64,000 nt of DNA, from assembly GCF_003860345.1 (NCBI RefSeq), contig NZ_CP034179.1:3208001-3272000 (forward strand), written 5' to 3'. This DNA is from Caenibius tardaugens NBRC 16725. Lineage in GTDB: Bacteria > Pseudomonadota > Alphaproteobacteria > Sphingomonadales > Sphingomonadaceae. Every line of letters starts with the position of its first letter. Within the stretch, counting starts at the first letter, position 1. A model generated the notes under the pieces. That model did not search any database and was not told where the DNA came from. It saw only the letters and a list, made by a program, of their open reading frames with translations. Shown here one piece after another: positions 25,585-34,109 of the stretch. Both the position numbers and the translations under genes were made by a program.

Positions 25585-26995
25585 TGCGGCGCGGGCTGGC
25601 GCGCCCGCCGAGCAGCAAACCGCCGATGGGAAAGCGCCCGGCCGTGAGCCGACGCCGCATACGGGAAGCCTTTTCCGGCGCATGATGTTTATCGCGGCGG
25701 GATGGATATCCATCCTGCTGCTGGTCGGCGGTGTGGCGCTGGATCGCACGCTGGCCGGATTGATCGAGAAGAATTTCGACGATCAGCTCGAATATATGCT
25801 TACCGCCATGATCGGAACCGCCGAGATCGGCCCGGATGGGGAGGTGTTCTTCAACCGCCCGCTGGGGGATCAGCGGTTTCTTGAACCGAACAGCGGGCTT
25901 TACTGGCAGATTACGGGGGACGGGCACGAGGATTTTCCTTCGCGCTCGCTGTGGGATCGCAGCCTCAAGGTCGACCGGGATCAGGGCCATAAGGCGCATT
26001 TCTACAACAGCAACCAGTTCGCCGGTGAACCGCTGCGTGTGATCGAACGGTCGATCGTGCTTCCCGGTAGCACGACGCGCTGGTGGTTCACCGTGGCGGC
26101 CGCGCGCGACGGGTTGGACGAACAGATCGCGCAAATCCGTTCGATTCTGCTGTGGAGTTTTGTCGTGCTCGGGCTGGGGCTGTTCGTGCTGGCGACCTTG
26201 CAGACATGGTATGGCCTCGTCCCCTTGCGCCGCGTGCGACGGGCGATCCAGCATATGCGAACCACCGGGACCAATTGCGTGACCGATCCACTGCCCGCGG
26301 AAGTGCAGCCGATGGTGGAAGAACTGAACGCGCTTTTGGCGCATAATGAAAAGCAGGCAGAAGAAGCGCGCACGCATGCCGGCAATCTGGCCCATGCGCT
26401 GAAAACGCCGCTGACCGTGGTCACCAATGCCGCCAATGCCCACGCACCCGACCTGGCCGAAACCGTTCTGCGCGAAGCCAAAGTCATGCGCCGCCAGGTC
26501 GATCACCATCTGGCCCGTGCCCGTGCCGTCGGGCGCCGTGCAGCGGGGCAGGCGCGCGCCAATGTGTGGGACAGCGCCAATGCCGTCGAACGCGCGGTTT
26601 CACGTCTCTATGAAGAAAGCCGCTTCGATGTTGCAGGCAATCGCGCGGCGATCGTGGCGATCGAGCGGCAGGATCTCGACGAGATACTCGGCAATCTGCT
26701 GGAGAATGCGGCCAAATATGGCGGGGGCAGCGTGTTCCTGACGGTGGATACCGAACCAACCGCGCCCTTATGCACGATCACGGTGGAGGATGATGGCCCC
26801 GGCATCCCGCTGGCCGAACGCACCCGGATGTTTGATCGCGGGGCGCGGCTGGATACCGGCAAGCCGGGAACCGGTCTCGGGCTGGCAATCGTGCGCGATG
26901 TCGTGGAAATTTACGGTGGCGCGGTCAGTCTCGATGACAGCGAGGATCTGGGCGGAATGATGGTCTCGCTCAGGCTGCCGCGCGCCGCTGTTTAG
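25517..26995 (+). CDS. Sensor histidine kinase (PhoQ-like)
   Basis: A transmembrane kinase of about 492 residues if ATG 25517 is used. The start is uncertain: TTG 25541 and ATG 25682 (just before the first helix) are alternatives, and the first two overlap the 3' end of the response regulator gene. Order: first helix (FIAAGWISILLLVGGVAL), periplasmic sensor region, second helix (LWSFVVLGLGLFVLATL), HAMP-like linker, H box NLAHALKTPLTVV, N box LLENAAKYG, G1 VEDDGPGIP and G2 GTGLGLAIV. All catalytic motifs are intact. It presumably phosphorylates the adjacent regulator. Confidence 0.88.
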   Translation: MSSQRSVALDTVSTIPPNIRAADAARAGAPAEQQTADGKAPGREPTPHTGSLFRRMMFIAAGWISILLLVGGVALDRTLAGLIEKNFDDQLEYMLTAMIGTAEIGPDGEVFFNRPLGDQRFLEPNSGLYWQITGDGHEDFPSRSLWDRSLKVDRDQGHKAHFYNSNQFAGEPLRVIERSIVLPGSTTRWWFTVAAARDGLDEQIAQIRSILLWSFVVLGLGLFVLATLQTWYGLVPLRRVRRAIQHMRTTGTNCVTDPLPAEVQPMVEELNALLAHNEKQAEEARTHAGNLAHALKTPLTVVTNAANAHAPDLAETVLREAKVMRRQVDHHLARARAVGRRAAGQARANVWDSANAVERAVSRLYEESRFDVAGNRAAIVAIERQDLDEILGNLLENAAKYGGGSVFLTVDTEPTAPLCTITVEDDGPGIPLAERTRMFDRGARLDTGKPGTGLGLAIVRDVVEIYGGAVSLDDSEDLGGMMVSLRLPRAAV

Positions 26996-27021
26996 AACGG
27001 CGCGCCAACGGTTGTTGCGGC

Positions 27022-27321
27022 TTATTTGGCCGCTTTCGCCTGTTCGTGATGACGGATCACCTCATCGATGATGAAGCGCAGGAACTTCTCGCTGAATTCC
27101 GGATCGAGATCGGCTTCTTCCGCCAGACGACGCAGGCGTTCGACCTGCCGTTGTTCGCGCCCCGGATCTGCGGGGGGCAATTGCGTGCGGGCCTTATGCT
27201 CACCCACGGCCTTGGTAATGCGGAAGCGTTCCGCCAGCATGTGAATCAGAGCGGCATCGATATTGTCGATGCTTTTGCGGAATGAGGCGAGAACGGGATC
27301 TTCGGCAGGCGTCTGGGTCAT
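27022..27321 (-). CDS. Chorismate mutase
   Basis: A 99-residue AroQ-class monofunctional mutase that converts chorismate to prephenate for phenylalanine and tyrosine synthesis. The helical bundle is visible with SFRKSIDNIDAALIHMLAER, then ITKAVGEHKA and the C-terminal KFLRFIIDEVIRHHEQAK. There is no signal peptide, so it is the cytoplasmic type. It is divergent from the polyprenyl synthase gene, with about 65 bases between starts. Confidence 0.9.
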   Translation of the reverse strand: MTQTPAEDPVLASFRKSIDNIDAALIHMLAERFRITKAVGEHKARTQLPPADPGREQRQVERLRRLAEEADLDPEFSEKFLRFIIDEVIRHHEQAKAAK

Positions 27322-27386
27322 GGCAGGCTAGCTACAGCCGCAATCGATACTTGCCAAGCGCTGCCATCCGCCCCATGGCGCGGTGC

Positions 27387-28397
27387 ATGAGCGCCGAGGT
27401 TGTTCCCCTGCCACGCAAGGAGCCTTCACTGGCTCCGATTCTGTCCCTGACAGCCACTGCCATGAACGCGGTGAACACCGTGATTCTGGACCGGATGCAG
27501 AGCGAAATTCCGCTGATTCCCGCACTTGCAGGCCACCTTATTTCGGGTGGTGGCAAACGGATGCGGCCGATGCTGACACTCGCCGGGGCCGATCTGGTGG
27601 GATATCAGGGCACCCGTCATCACAAGCTGGCCGCCGCTGTGGAATTTATTCACACCGCCACATTGCTGCATGACGATGTCGTCGATGGTTCCGAAACCCG
27701 CCGTGGCAAGGAAGCCGCCAATCTGGTGTTCGGCAACCCGGCAACCGTGCTGGTTGGCGATTTCCTGTTTTCCCGCGCGTTCGAACTCATGGTCGAAGAC
27801 GGCAGCCTCAAGGTTCTGAAAATCCTGGCAGGCGCATCCTCGATTATCGCGCAGGGCGAAGTCGATCAGCTTGTTTCGCAACGTGTCATTGAAACCAGCG
27901 AAGACCGTTATCTCCACATCATTGGTGCGAAGACGGCGGTTCTGTTTGCGGCCGCCAGCCGGATCGCCGCCGTCGTGGCCGAACGCGATGAAGCGGAAGA
28001 ACGCGCGCTGGACGATTATGGCCGCAATCTTGGCATCGCTTTCCAGCTGGTGGACGACGCCATCGATTACGATTCCGATGCGGCGGAAATGGGCAAGGAT
28101 CGGGGCGATGATTTCCGTGAAGGCAAGATGACCCTGCCGGTTATTCTCGCCTATGCGCGCGGCAATGATGAGGAACGCCGGTTCTGGCAGGAAGCGATTG
28201 CCGGTTTTCGTAATGAAGATGAAGACCTTGCCCATGCGATCGAACTGATCCGCAAGCATGACTCGGTGAACGCCACGCGCGAACGTGCCCGCCATTTCGC
28301 GGAACGCGCGGTGGATGCCCTGTCAATCTTCCCGGATGGCAAGGCGCGCGCCGCGATGACGGAAGCCGCGCGCTTCGCCGTTAGCCGGGGTTATTGA
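27387..28397 (+). CDS. ispB: Polyprenyl diphosphate synthase
   Basis: A 336-residue all-alpha trans-prenyltransferase making the long isoprenoid tail of ubiquinone. The first Asp-rich motif is LLHDDVVDGSETRRGK and the second is QLVDDAIDYDSD. GGGKRMRPMLTLAG binds the homoallylic substrate. ATG 27387 (MSAEVVPLPRKEP) is the probable start; ATG 27375 would add four residues. Chain length (octa-, nona- or decaprenyl) cannot be read reliably. It is functionally linked to ubiA at 6117. Confidence 0.9.
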   Translation: MSAEVVPLPRKEPSLAPILSLTATAMNAVNTVILDRMQSEIPLIPALAGHLISGGGKRMRPMLTLAGADLVGYQGTRHHKLAAAVEFIHTATLLHDDVVDGSETRRGKEAANLVFGNPATVLVGDFLFSRAFELMVEDGSLKVLKILAGASSIIAQGEVDQLVSQRVIETSEDRYLHIIGAKTAVLFAAASRIAAVVAERDEAEERALDDYGRNLGIAFQLVDDAIDYDSDAAEMGKDRGDDFREGKMTLPVILAYARGNDEERRFWQEAIAGFRNEDEDLAHAIELIRKHDSVNATRERARHFAERAVDALSIFPDGKARAAMTEAARFAVSRGY

Positions 28398-28506
28398 TCG
28401 GATGCCGCAGTGTCCCCTGCATTTCGCTCAGGGGACGCCCCGAAAGTGAGGGTCGGGGCCGATCGATGCTGACCCGGGCAGAGTGTGGGAACGGAATGCG
28501 CCGGGT

Positions 28507-30936
28507 ATGAGCGATCTTCCTATTCACGCCGTTTTGCCGGACCTGCTCACCGCCCTGCGTGACCAGACGTCGGCCGTGCTGATCGCCCCGCCGGGTGCGG
28601 GCAAGACCACCGCCGTCGCACCGGCGCTGCTGGGTGAGGCGTGGTGCAGCGGAACCGTCATCCTGCTTTCGCCACGGCGCGTTGCCGCGCGTGCCGCCGC
28701 CGAACGCATGGCGGAACTGCTGGGCGAAAAACCGGGAGAGACGGTGGGTTATCTCACCCGGCTCGATAGCAAACGATCTGCGAAAACCCGCATTCTGGTG
28801 GTGACGGAGGCAATCTTCGTAGCGCAGATCTGTGATGATCCGGAATTGCGCGGGGTGAGCGCGGTGCTGTTCGATGAAGCGCATGAACGGCATCTCGACA
28901 GCGATCTTGGCCTTGCGCTGGCGCTGGAAAGCCAGGCCGTGCTGCGCGACGATCTGCGTATCTGCGTGATGTCCGCCACCATCGACGGGGCCCGCTTTGC
29001 CCGCCTGCTGGGCGAAGGCGCGTCGGTCATCGAGAGCGCGGGGAAAGCCTATCCGCTGGCGATACGTTGGCTCGGGGCATCGCCGGACAAGCGCACCGAG
29101 GAGGCGATGGCCAGCGCCATCCTTGCCGCCTGGCGCGATGAGGAGGGTGATATTCTGGCGTTCCTGCCGGGCGTTCGGGAGATCGAGCGCACGAAGGAAC
29201 GGCTTGTCGAACGGTTGCCGGATGTGCCGATCCTCCCCCTGCATGGTCAGGTGGAACCTGCAGGGCAACGCGCCGCGATCCGCCGCGATCCGCAGGGGCG
29301 ACGGCGGCTTGTTCTGGCGACGGCCATCGCGGAAACTTCGCTGACGCTGGATGGGGTCTCGGTGGTGGTCGACGCCGGGCTTTCCCGGCGCGCGGAATTC
29401 GATCTTGCCGCAGGCGTCAGCCATCTGGTGACCGTGCGCGCCAGCCGCGCCGCGGCTGCCCAGCGCGCCGGCCGCGCGGCACGGCAGGGGCCGGGTGTCG
29501 CCTATCGTTTGTGGGAAGAGGCCGCACATGCCGGGCGCGCGGAATTCGATCCACCGGAAATCACCACGGTCGATCTCGCCCCGCTGACGCTGTCGTTGGC
29601 GCAATGGGGGGCAGGTGATCCGCAGGCCATGCCATGGCTCGATTGCCCGCCCGATGCCGCTCTGGCCGCAGCGCGAAGGCGTCTGCAGGCGCTGGATGCG
29701 CTCGATCGTGACGGGCGCATAACGGAACGGGGGCGGCAGATCGCAAGCCTGCCGATGGACCCGGCGCAGGCGGCGATGGTGCTGTTCGGTGCGGAACATC
29801 GTGCGGCCCAAGATGCCGCTGGGCTGGCCTTGCTGATGCAGGAACGCGGGCTTGGCGGACGGGGCGAAGACCTTGCCCAGCGCCTTGCCCGCTGGCAAGG
29901 CGACCGTTCCCCCCGGGCGCAGGCATCGCGTAAACTGGCGGAAGGCTGGGCCCGCCGCGCGCAGAAAATGATCGGCGCTGGCGTTGGCGAAGCCCCGCCT
30001 TTGGGCGTGCTTCTGGCCATGGCGCTGCCCGACAATGTCGCGCGGCGGCGTGATCCCTCGGGCGAAAACTGGCTGTCTGCCGGGGGGCGGGGCTATATCC
30101 TCGACCCGGTATCGCCACTCGCCAGTGCGGAATGGCTGGTGATCGGCGATGCACAAGGACAGGCCAAAGGTGCACGGATCATGGCGGGGATCGCGCTTTC
30201 CGACGATGATGTCGACCAGTGGCTGGGCGAACGGATGGAGCGTCGTTCGCTTTTGCGCTGGAATGAGGGTGAGGGGCGGGTTGAGGCCCGGCTTGAACGG
30301 CGTCTGGGGGCGATCACGCTGGCCAGCGGGCCGGATGGGAAACCGGATGCGGCCGCTGTAACGGCCCTGCTGGTGGGCAAGGCGAAAGAGCGGCTGTCCC
30401 TCCTTCTGCCGCCGGTCCTGATGGCGCGTGCGCAATACGCCGGGCTCGATGCCCTTTCGCCTGAGCGACTGGCGGACGATGCGGACGAATGGCTGGCCCC
30501 CCTGTTGCAAGGGCGCCGCGATCTCAATCTGTCAAAGGCCGCGCTGACGGATGCCTTGCTGGCGCGGCTAGACTGGAATGATCGGCAACGGCTCGACAAG
30601 CTGGCCCCACGCGAATTCACCAGTCCAGCGGGCACAAATCATCCCATTGATTATGCACATGAAGGCGGCCCTGCGGTGGAAGTTCGCGTTCAGGCCCTGT
30701 TTGGCCTCGACCGGCACCCAATTATCGGCGGAACGCCCTTGCTGCTTCTGCTTACCTCCCCGGCAGGTCGGCCGATTCAGGCCACACGCGATTTGGCCGG
30801 GTTCTGGCGGGGCAGTTGGCGCGATGTGGTGAAGGATATGAAAGGGCGCTACCCCAAACACCGCTGGCCGGATGAGCCCTGGAACGAAGCGCCGAGCCTC
30901 AAGACCAGAAACGCGTTCGATAATTCCCGGCGATAG
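28507..30936 (+). CDS. hrpB: ATP-dependent helicase HrpB
   Basis: An 809-residue DEAH-box helicase. Walker A is APPGAGKTTAV, the DEAH box is LFDEAHERHLDS, motif III is VMSATIDGARF, and motif VI is AAAAQRAGRAARQGPGVAYR. The C-terminal half carries the HrpB-specific region ending near the conserved PGRYPKH-like segment (MKGRYPKHRWPDEPW). Its physiological role is not well known. ATG 28507 gives MSDLPIHAVLPDLL. Length is normal for the family. Confidence 0.94.
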   Translation: MSDLPIHAVLPDLLTALRDQTSAVLIAPPGAGKTTAVAPALLGEAWCSGTVILLSPRRVAARAAAERMAELLGEKPGETVGYLTRLDSKRSAKTRILVVTEAIFVAQICDDPELRGVSAVLFDEAHERHLDSDLGLALALESQAVLRDDLRICVMSATIDGARFARLLGEGASVIESAGKAYPLAIRWLGASPDKRTEEAMASAILAAWRDEEGDILAFLPGVREIERTKERLVERLPDVPILPLHGQVEPAGQRAAIRRDPQGRRRLVLATAIAETSLTLDGVSVVVDAGLSRRAEFDLAAGVSHLVTVRASRAAAAQRAGRAARQGPGVAYRLWEEAAHAGRAEFDPPEITTVDLAPLTLSLAQWGAGDPQAMPWLDCPPDAALAAARRRLQALDALDRDGRITERGRQIASLPMDPAQAAMVLFGAEHRAAQDAAGLALLMQERGLGGRGEDLAQRLARWQGDRSPRAQASRKLAEGWARRAQKMIGAGVGEAPPLGVLLAMALPDNVARRRDPSGENWLSAGGRGYILDPVSPLASAEWLVIGDAQGQAKGARIMAGIALSDDDVDQWLGERMERRSLLRWNEGEGRVEARLERRLGAITLASGPDGKPDAAAVTALLVGKAKERLSLLLPPVLMARAQYAGLDALSPERLADDADEWLAPLLQGRRDLNLSKAALTDALLARLDWNDRQRLDKLAPREFTSPAGTNHPIDYAHEGGPAVEVRVQALFGLDRHPIIGGTPLLLLLTSPAGRPIQATRDLAGFWRGSWRDVVKDMKGRYPKHRWPDEPWNEAPSLKTRNAFDNSRR

Positions 30937-30992
30937 CGCAGGGGCAGGCAAGAATACTTGATTTTATCCGCGATTCGGGACAGTGGCGGGCT

Positions 30993-31271
30993 ATGTCTGC
31001 ACGCATCTATCAACGCCCGAAAAACGCCATGCAGTCCGGCAAGGCGCTTTGCGACCAGTGGATTCTCGAATTCGTCCCGGCTGAGGCACGCAAGCCCGAT
31101 CCCTTGATGGGCTGGGCCGGTAGCGGCGACACCCAGGTGCAGGTGCAACTGAGCTTCCCCAACAAGGATGACGCGCAGGCCTATGCCGCGAAGTACGGCA
31201 TTACCGCACGGGTTTACGCGAGCCCGGCGAAACGGCTGAAAATTCAGGCCTACGCCGACAATTTCAAGTAA
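30993..31271 (+). CDS. NDUFS4-like NADH dehydrogenase (complex I) accessory subunit
   Basis: A 92-residue protein of the ETC complex I conserved-region family. It shows ARIYQRPKNAMQSGKALCDQ, then WILEFVPAEARKPDPLMGWA and SFPNKDDAQAYAAKYGI. This is the bacterial homologue of mitochondrial NDUFS4 found in alphaproteobacteria, where it binds the peripheral arm of complex I. It is a stand-alone gene upstream of the SRP RNA, far from any nuo operon in this window. Confidence 0.9.
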   Translation: MSARIYQRPKNAMQSGKALCDQWILEFVPAEARKPDPLMGWAGSGDTQVQVQLSFPNKDDAQAYAAKYGITARVYASPAKRLKIQAYADNFK

Positions 31272-31456
31272 GGCGCAGCCGCCGCCCGATCTGCATTGCC
31301 GCACTGTGTGCGGCGCGGTTGCCAGTTTAACGCCGTATCGCCTGTGGTGGGTGCGGGGTTAGTCGGCGCGTGGCAGTGGCGCCTCGTGCGGCGACCTTCG
31401 CATCGGGCAAGGCGGAGGTCTTGCAATCTGTGAAATCCCCCGCCATATGCGCGACC

Positions 31457-31547
31457 GGGAGTCGGGTGGACGTTTGCGTTCGCGAACCTGGTCAGGTCCG
31501 GAAGGAAGCAGCCACAACGGATTGCGGCGGGTCGCTCGGCTCCTTTT
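31457..31547 (+). ncRNA. ffs: Signal recognition particle RNA, small bacterial type
   Basis: The invariant SRP core GGTCAGGTCCGGAAGGAAGC occurs at 31490-31509, followed by AGCC, giving the GGAA tetraloop and the asymmetric loop bound by Ffh. Flanking sequences GGAGTCGGGTGG (from 31458) and TCGCTCGGCTCC (to 31543) pair to close the helix, and TTTT follows as terminator. The length of about 90 bases fits the small class. The position just upstream of dnaX is the usual alphaproteobacterial context. Confidence 0.93.
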
Positions 31548-31617
31548 CCCCAACATGCACCCGATTTATCGGCCTTTCCTCCTGACAAGCGGGGCATGAG
31601 GCCCTACCTTGTGCGCG

Positions 31618-33531
31618 ATGGGCGATTCACTCGACATGTTTGGCGACGAGCCAGAGCGCGAAGGCGAAGACGCCCTCGAAACGAAGCCGACTGCGGCCGA
31701 ACTGGAAGAGGCGGGGCAGGGGTCGATGTTCGACGCGTCGCCGCCGGCCGCGTCGCCGTCAGACGAACCCGAAGCCGCGCCGGAAATCGCACCCGAAACC
31801 GTGGCCGCGCCGGTCGCTGCCCCGGAACCGGCCCAGCCGATACCTCCGCAACCCGCCAGTCTCGCCGCGCCTTCAGCCAGCCCGGTACAGAGTTCAGCGC
31901 AGGCTGGGCAGCCTTATCGCGTACTGGCCCGCAAATACCGCCCGCAGACTTTCGCCGAACTGATCGGGCAGGAAGCGATGGTGCGTACGCTTGCCAATGC
32001 GATCGAACGGGATCGGCTGGCGCATGCCTTCCTGATGACCGGTGTGCGGGGGGTCGGGAAAACCTCGACCGCGCGCCTTATTGCCAAAGCGCTGAATTGC
32101 ATCGGCCCCGATGGGCAGGGCGGGCCCACGATCGATCCTTGCGGGCAGTGTGAACCGTGTCTGGCCATTGCCGAAGGGCGCCATATCGATGTGATCGAAA
32201 TGGACGCGGCCAGCCATACGGGCGTTGACGATGTCCGCGAGATTATCGAAGCGGTGCGTTACGCTGCGGTTAGTGCGCGCTACAAGATCTACATCATCGA
32301 CGAAGTGCACATGCTGTCGCGCAATGCGTTCAACGCCTTGCTGAAAACACTGGAAGAACCGCCCGCGCATGTGAAATTCCTGTTCGCCACGACCGAAGTG
32401 GACAAGCTGCCGGTTACTGTCCTGTCGCGGTGCCAACGGTTCGATCTGCGGCGTATCCCCACGGGGATGTTGCAGGAACACTTCGCCGGTATTTGCGCCA
32501 AAGAAGGCGTGGAAGCCGAGGCAGAGGCCCTGCACCTGATTGCCGGTGCCGCCGAAGGGTCGGTCCGCGATGGGCTGTCCATTCTCGATCAGGCCATCGC
32601 CCATGCTGACCTTGATAGCGGCGGCCATGTCGTCGCCGAACGCGTGCGTGATATGCTGGGCCTTGCCGACAAGAGCGTGCAGCGCGATCTGTTCGCGGCG
32701 ATTCTCGGCGGCGATGCGGCAACGCTGCTCGATGGTATGGACCGGCAATATGCCCTGGGGGTCGAACCGCTGGCATTGATGCGGTCGCTGATGGATCTCG
32801 TGCATCGCATTACCGTGGCGCAGATCGGCCGCAGCGGTGCGGATGCACCCACGGCGGAAGAACGCGCTGCGCTGGAAGACTGGGCGGAGAAGCTGGGCGC
32901 GGCGCAACTGCACCGGCTGTGGCAATTGCTGCTCAAGGGGCATGATGAGGTGCGCGGGGCGCCCGATCCGCAGGTTGCGGCGCAAATGGCGCTGCTGCGC
33001 ATGTTGCACGCCGCCGATCTGCCTGACCCGGGCTCTCTGGTGAAGAAGCTGGAGGAACTGGCCGCGCAGGGTGTGGCGGTGCAGGCCTCCTCAACGCCGT
33101 CAGGTGGGGAAGGTGATGCGCCCTCTGCGCCGCCTGCGGCAAAGCTGGATTGGGATGCGCTCGTCCATCAGGTGGATATTGGCGGGCACTTGCGGATCGC
33201 GCAATTGATGCGTGATTGGGTGCGGGTTATCGATCTTGCGCCGGGCAAGCTGATTTTCTCGCTCGTGCCCGGCCTTGCGGTCGATCCGGTTTCCGAAATG
33301 CGGGATGCGCTTTACAAGTCCACCGGTGTCAAATGGACAGTTGAGCAAGGTGTTGGAGAGGGCGCGCCATCGCTTCGCGAGTTGAGCGATGCCCGCAAGG
33401 CAGAGGATGAGGCGGCGCTGATGCGCGATCCGCTGGTGGAGGCGGCCATGGCTGCTTTCCCCGACGCGGAAATCGTCAAGGAAGATGGGGATCGTCAAGG
33501 CGAAACCCGTCAATGGACCAAGAGAGCTTGA
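31618..33531 (+). CDS. dnaX: DNA polymerase III subunit gamma/tau
   Basis: A 637-residue clamp-loader ATPase. After a roughly 100-residue acidic and Pro/Ala-rich N-terminal extension it begins the usual YRVLARKYRPQTFAELIGQE. Walker A is GVRGVGKTSTAR, the zinc module is CGQCEPCLAI, Walker B is IIDEVHMLSR, sensor 1 is LFATTEVDKLP and the arginine-finger region is LSRCQRFDLRR. The C-terminal third is the tau-type region. No obvious A-run slippery site for a gamma frameshift was seen. ATG 31618 (MGDSLDMFG) is preferred over TTG 31609. Confidence 0.95.
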   Translation: MGDSLDMFGDEPEREGEDALETKPTAAELEEAGQGSMFDASPPAASPSDEPEAAPEIAPETVAAPVAAPEPAQPIPPQPASLAAPSASPVQSSAQAGQPYRVLARKYRPQTFAELIGQEAMVRTLANAIERDRLAHAFLMTGVRGVGKTSTARLIAKALNCIGPDGQGGPTIDPCGQCEPCLAIAEGRHIDVIEMDAASHTGVDDVREIIEAVRYAAVSARYKIYIIDEVHMLSRNAFNALLKTLEEPPAHVKFLFATTEVDKLPVTVLSRCQRFDLRRIPTGMLQEHFAGICAKEGVEAEAEALHLIAGAAEGSVRDGLSILDQAIAHADLDSGGHVVAERVRDMLGLADKSVQRDLFAAILGGDAATLLDGMDRQYALGVEPLALMRSLMDLVHRITVAQIGRSGADAPTAEERAALEDWAEKLGAAQLHRLWQLLLKGHDEVRGAPDPQVAAQMALLRMLHAADLPDPGSLVKKLEELAAQGVAVQASSTPSGGEGDAPSAPPAAKLDWDALVHQVDIGGHLRIAQLMRDWVRVIDLAPGKLIFSLVPGLAVDPVSEMRDALYKSTGVKWTVEQGVGEGAPSLRELSDARKAEDEAALMRDPLVEAAMAAFPDAEIVKEDGDRQGETRQWTKRA

Positions 33532-33541
33532 GGTTATTACG

Positions 33542-33883
33542 ATGAAATCGATGGAAGAAATGCTCCAGGCTGCCCAGCAGGCTGCAGAAACCATCCAGAA
33601 GCAGATGAACGACGCGCAGGCCAAACTGGATTCGCTGGAAGTCGAAGGCGTATCGGGTGGCGGTCTGGTCAAAATTCGTTGCAGCGCCAAAGGCCGGATT
33701 CTCGGTATTGCGATCGATGACAGCCTGATCGTTCGCGAAGACAAGCATATTCTCGAAGATCTGGTGACCGCAGCGTTCAACGATGCGCGTGCCAAGGCGG
33801 ATCAGGTGGCGAACGACGAAATGGGCAAGATGCAGCAAGGTCTGGGCCTGCCCCCCGGCTTCAACTTTCCCGGATTTGGCTGA
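33542..33883 (+). CDS. ybaB: YbaB/EbfC family nucleoid-associated protein
   Basis: A 113-residue DNA-binding protein starting at ATG 33542 (MKSMEEMLQAAQQAAETIQK). The central GGGLVKIRCSAKGRILGIAI and DLVTAAFNDARAKADQV are typical, with a C-terminal Gly/Pro tail (GLGLPPGFNFPGFG). It lies 10 bases after dnaX and is surely co-transcribed. In many relatives recR follows directly; here it does not. Confidence 0.93.
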   Translation: MKSMEEMLQAAQQAAETIQKQMNDAQAKLDSLEVEGVSGGGLVKIRCSAKGRILGIAIDDSLIVREDKHILEDLVTAAFNDARAKADQVANDEMGKMQQGLGLPPGFNFPGFG

Positions 33884-34062
33884 CACGGATCACAACCGTC
33901 TCATTGCTCTGCAAGCGCGCGATATAGCGCGCCTGTATGCCGTTTCGGAGGCATGGTTGATGAACCGTTGCTTCGGGAGCGATATTTGCTGAATCGACAA
34001 CGGTTTACCGAATTTTCTCTAATTGGGACTATCGCGAGTTCAGGAATGAACTATCGCGCCCG

Positions 34063-34087
34063 GGCGGCTAAGGGCCGCCTTCTTTTT
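34063..34087 (+). terminator. Intrinsic terminator just upstream of the PEP-CTERM gene
   Basis: GGCGGC (34063-34068) pairs with GCCGCC (34074-34079) around TAAGG, followed by TTCTTTTT. It lies 180 bases after the ybaB stop and only about 23 bases before the next start codon. It could end the dnaX-ybaB transcript or act as an attenuator in the leader of the following gene. Confidence 0.6.
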
Positions 34088-34109
34088 ATGAATGTTGTTC
34101 GAGGCTTGT

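Noticed and set aside
28381-30510. A 709-codon open frame on the minus strand opposite hrpB
   Set aside because: The hrpB frame has all DEAH helicase motifs. The opposite frame is rich in Arg, His, Gln and Pro, typical of antisense to GC-rich coding DNA, and has no family features.
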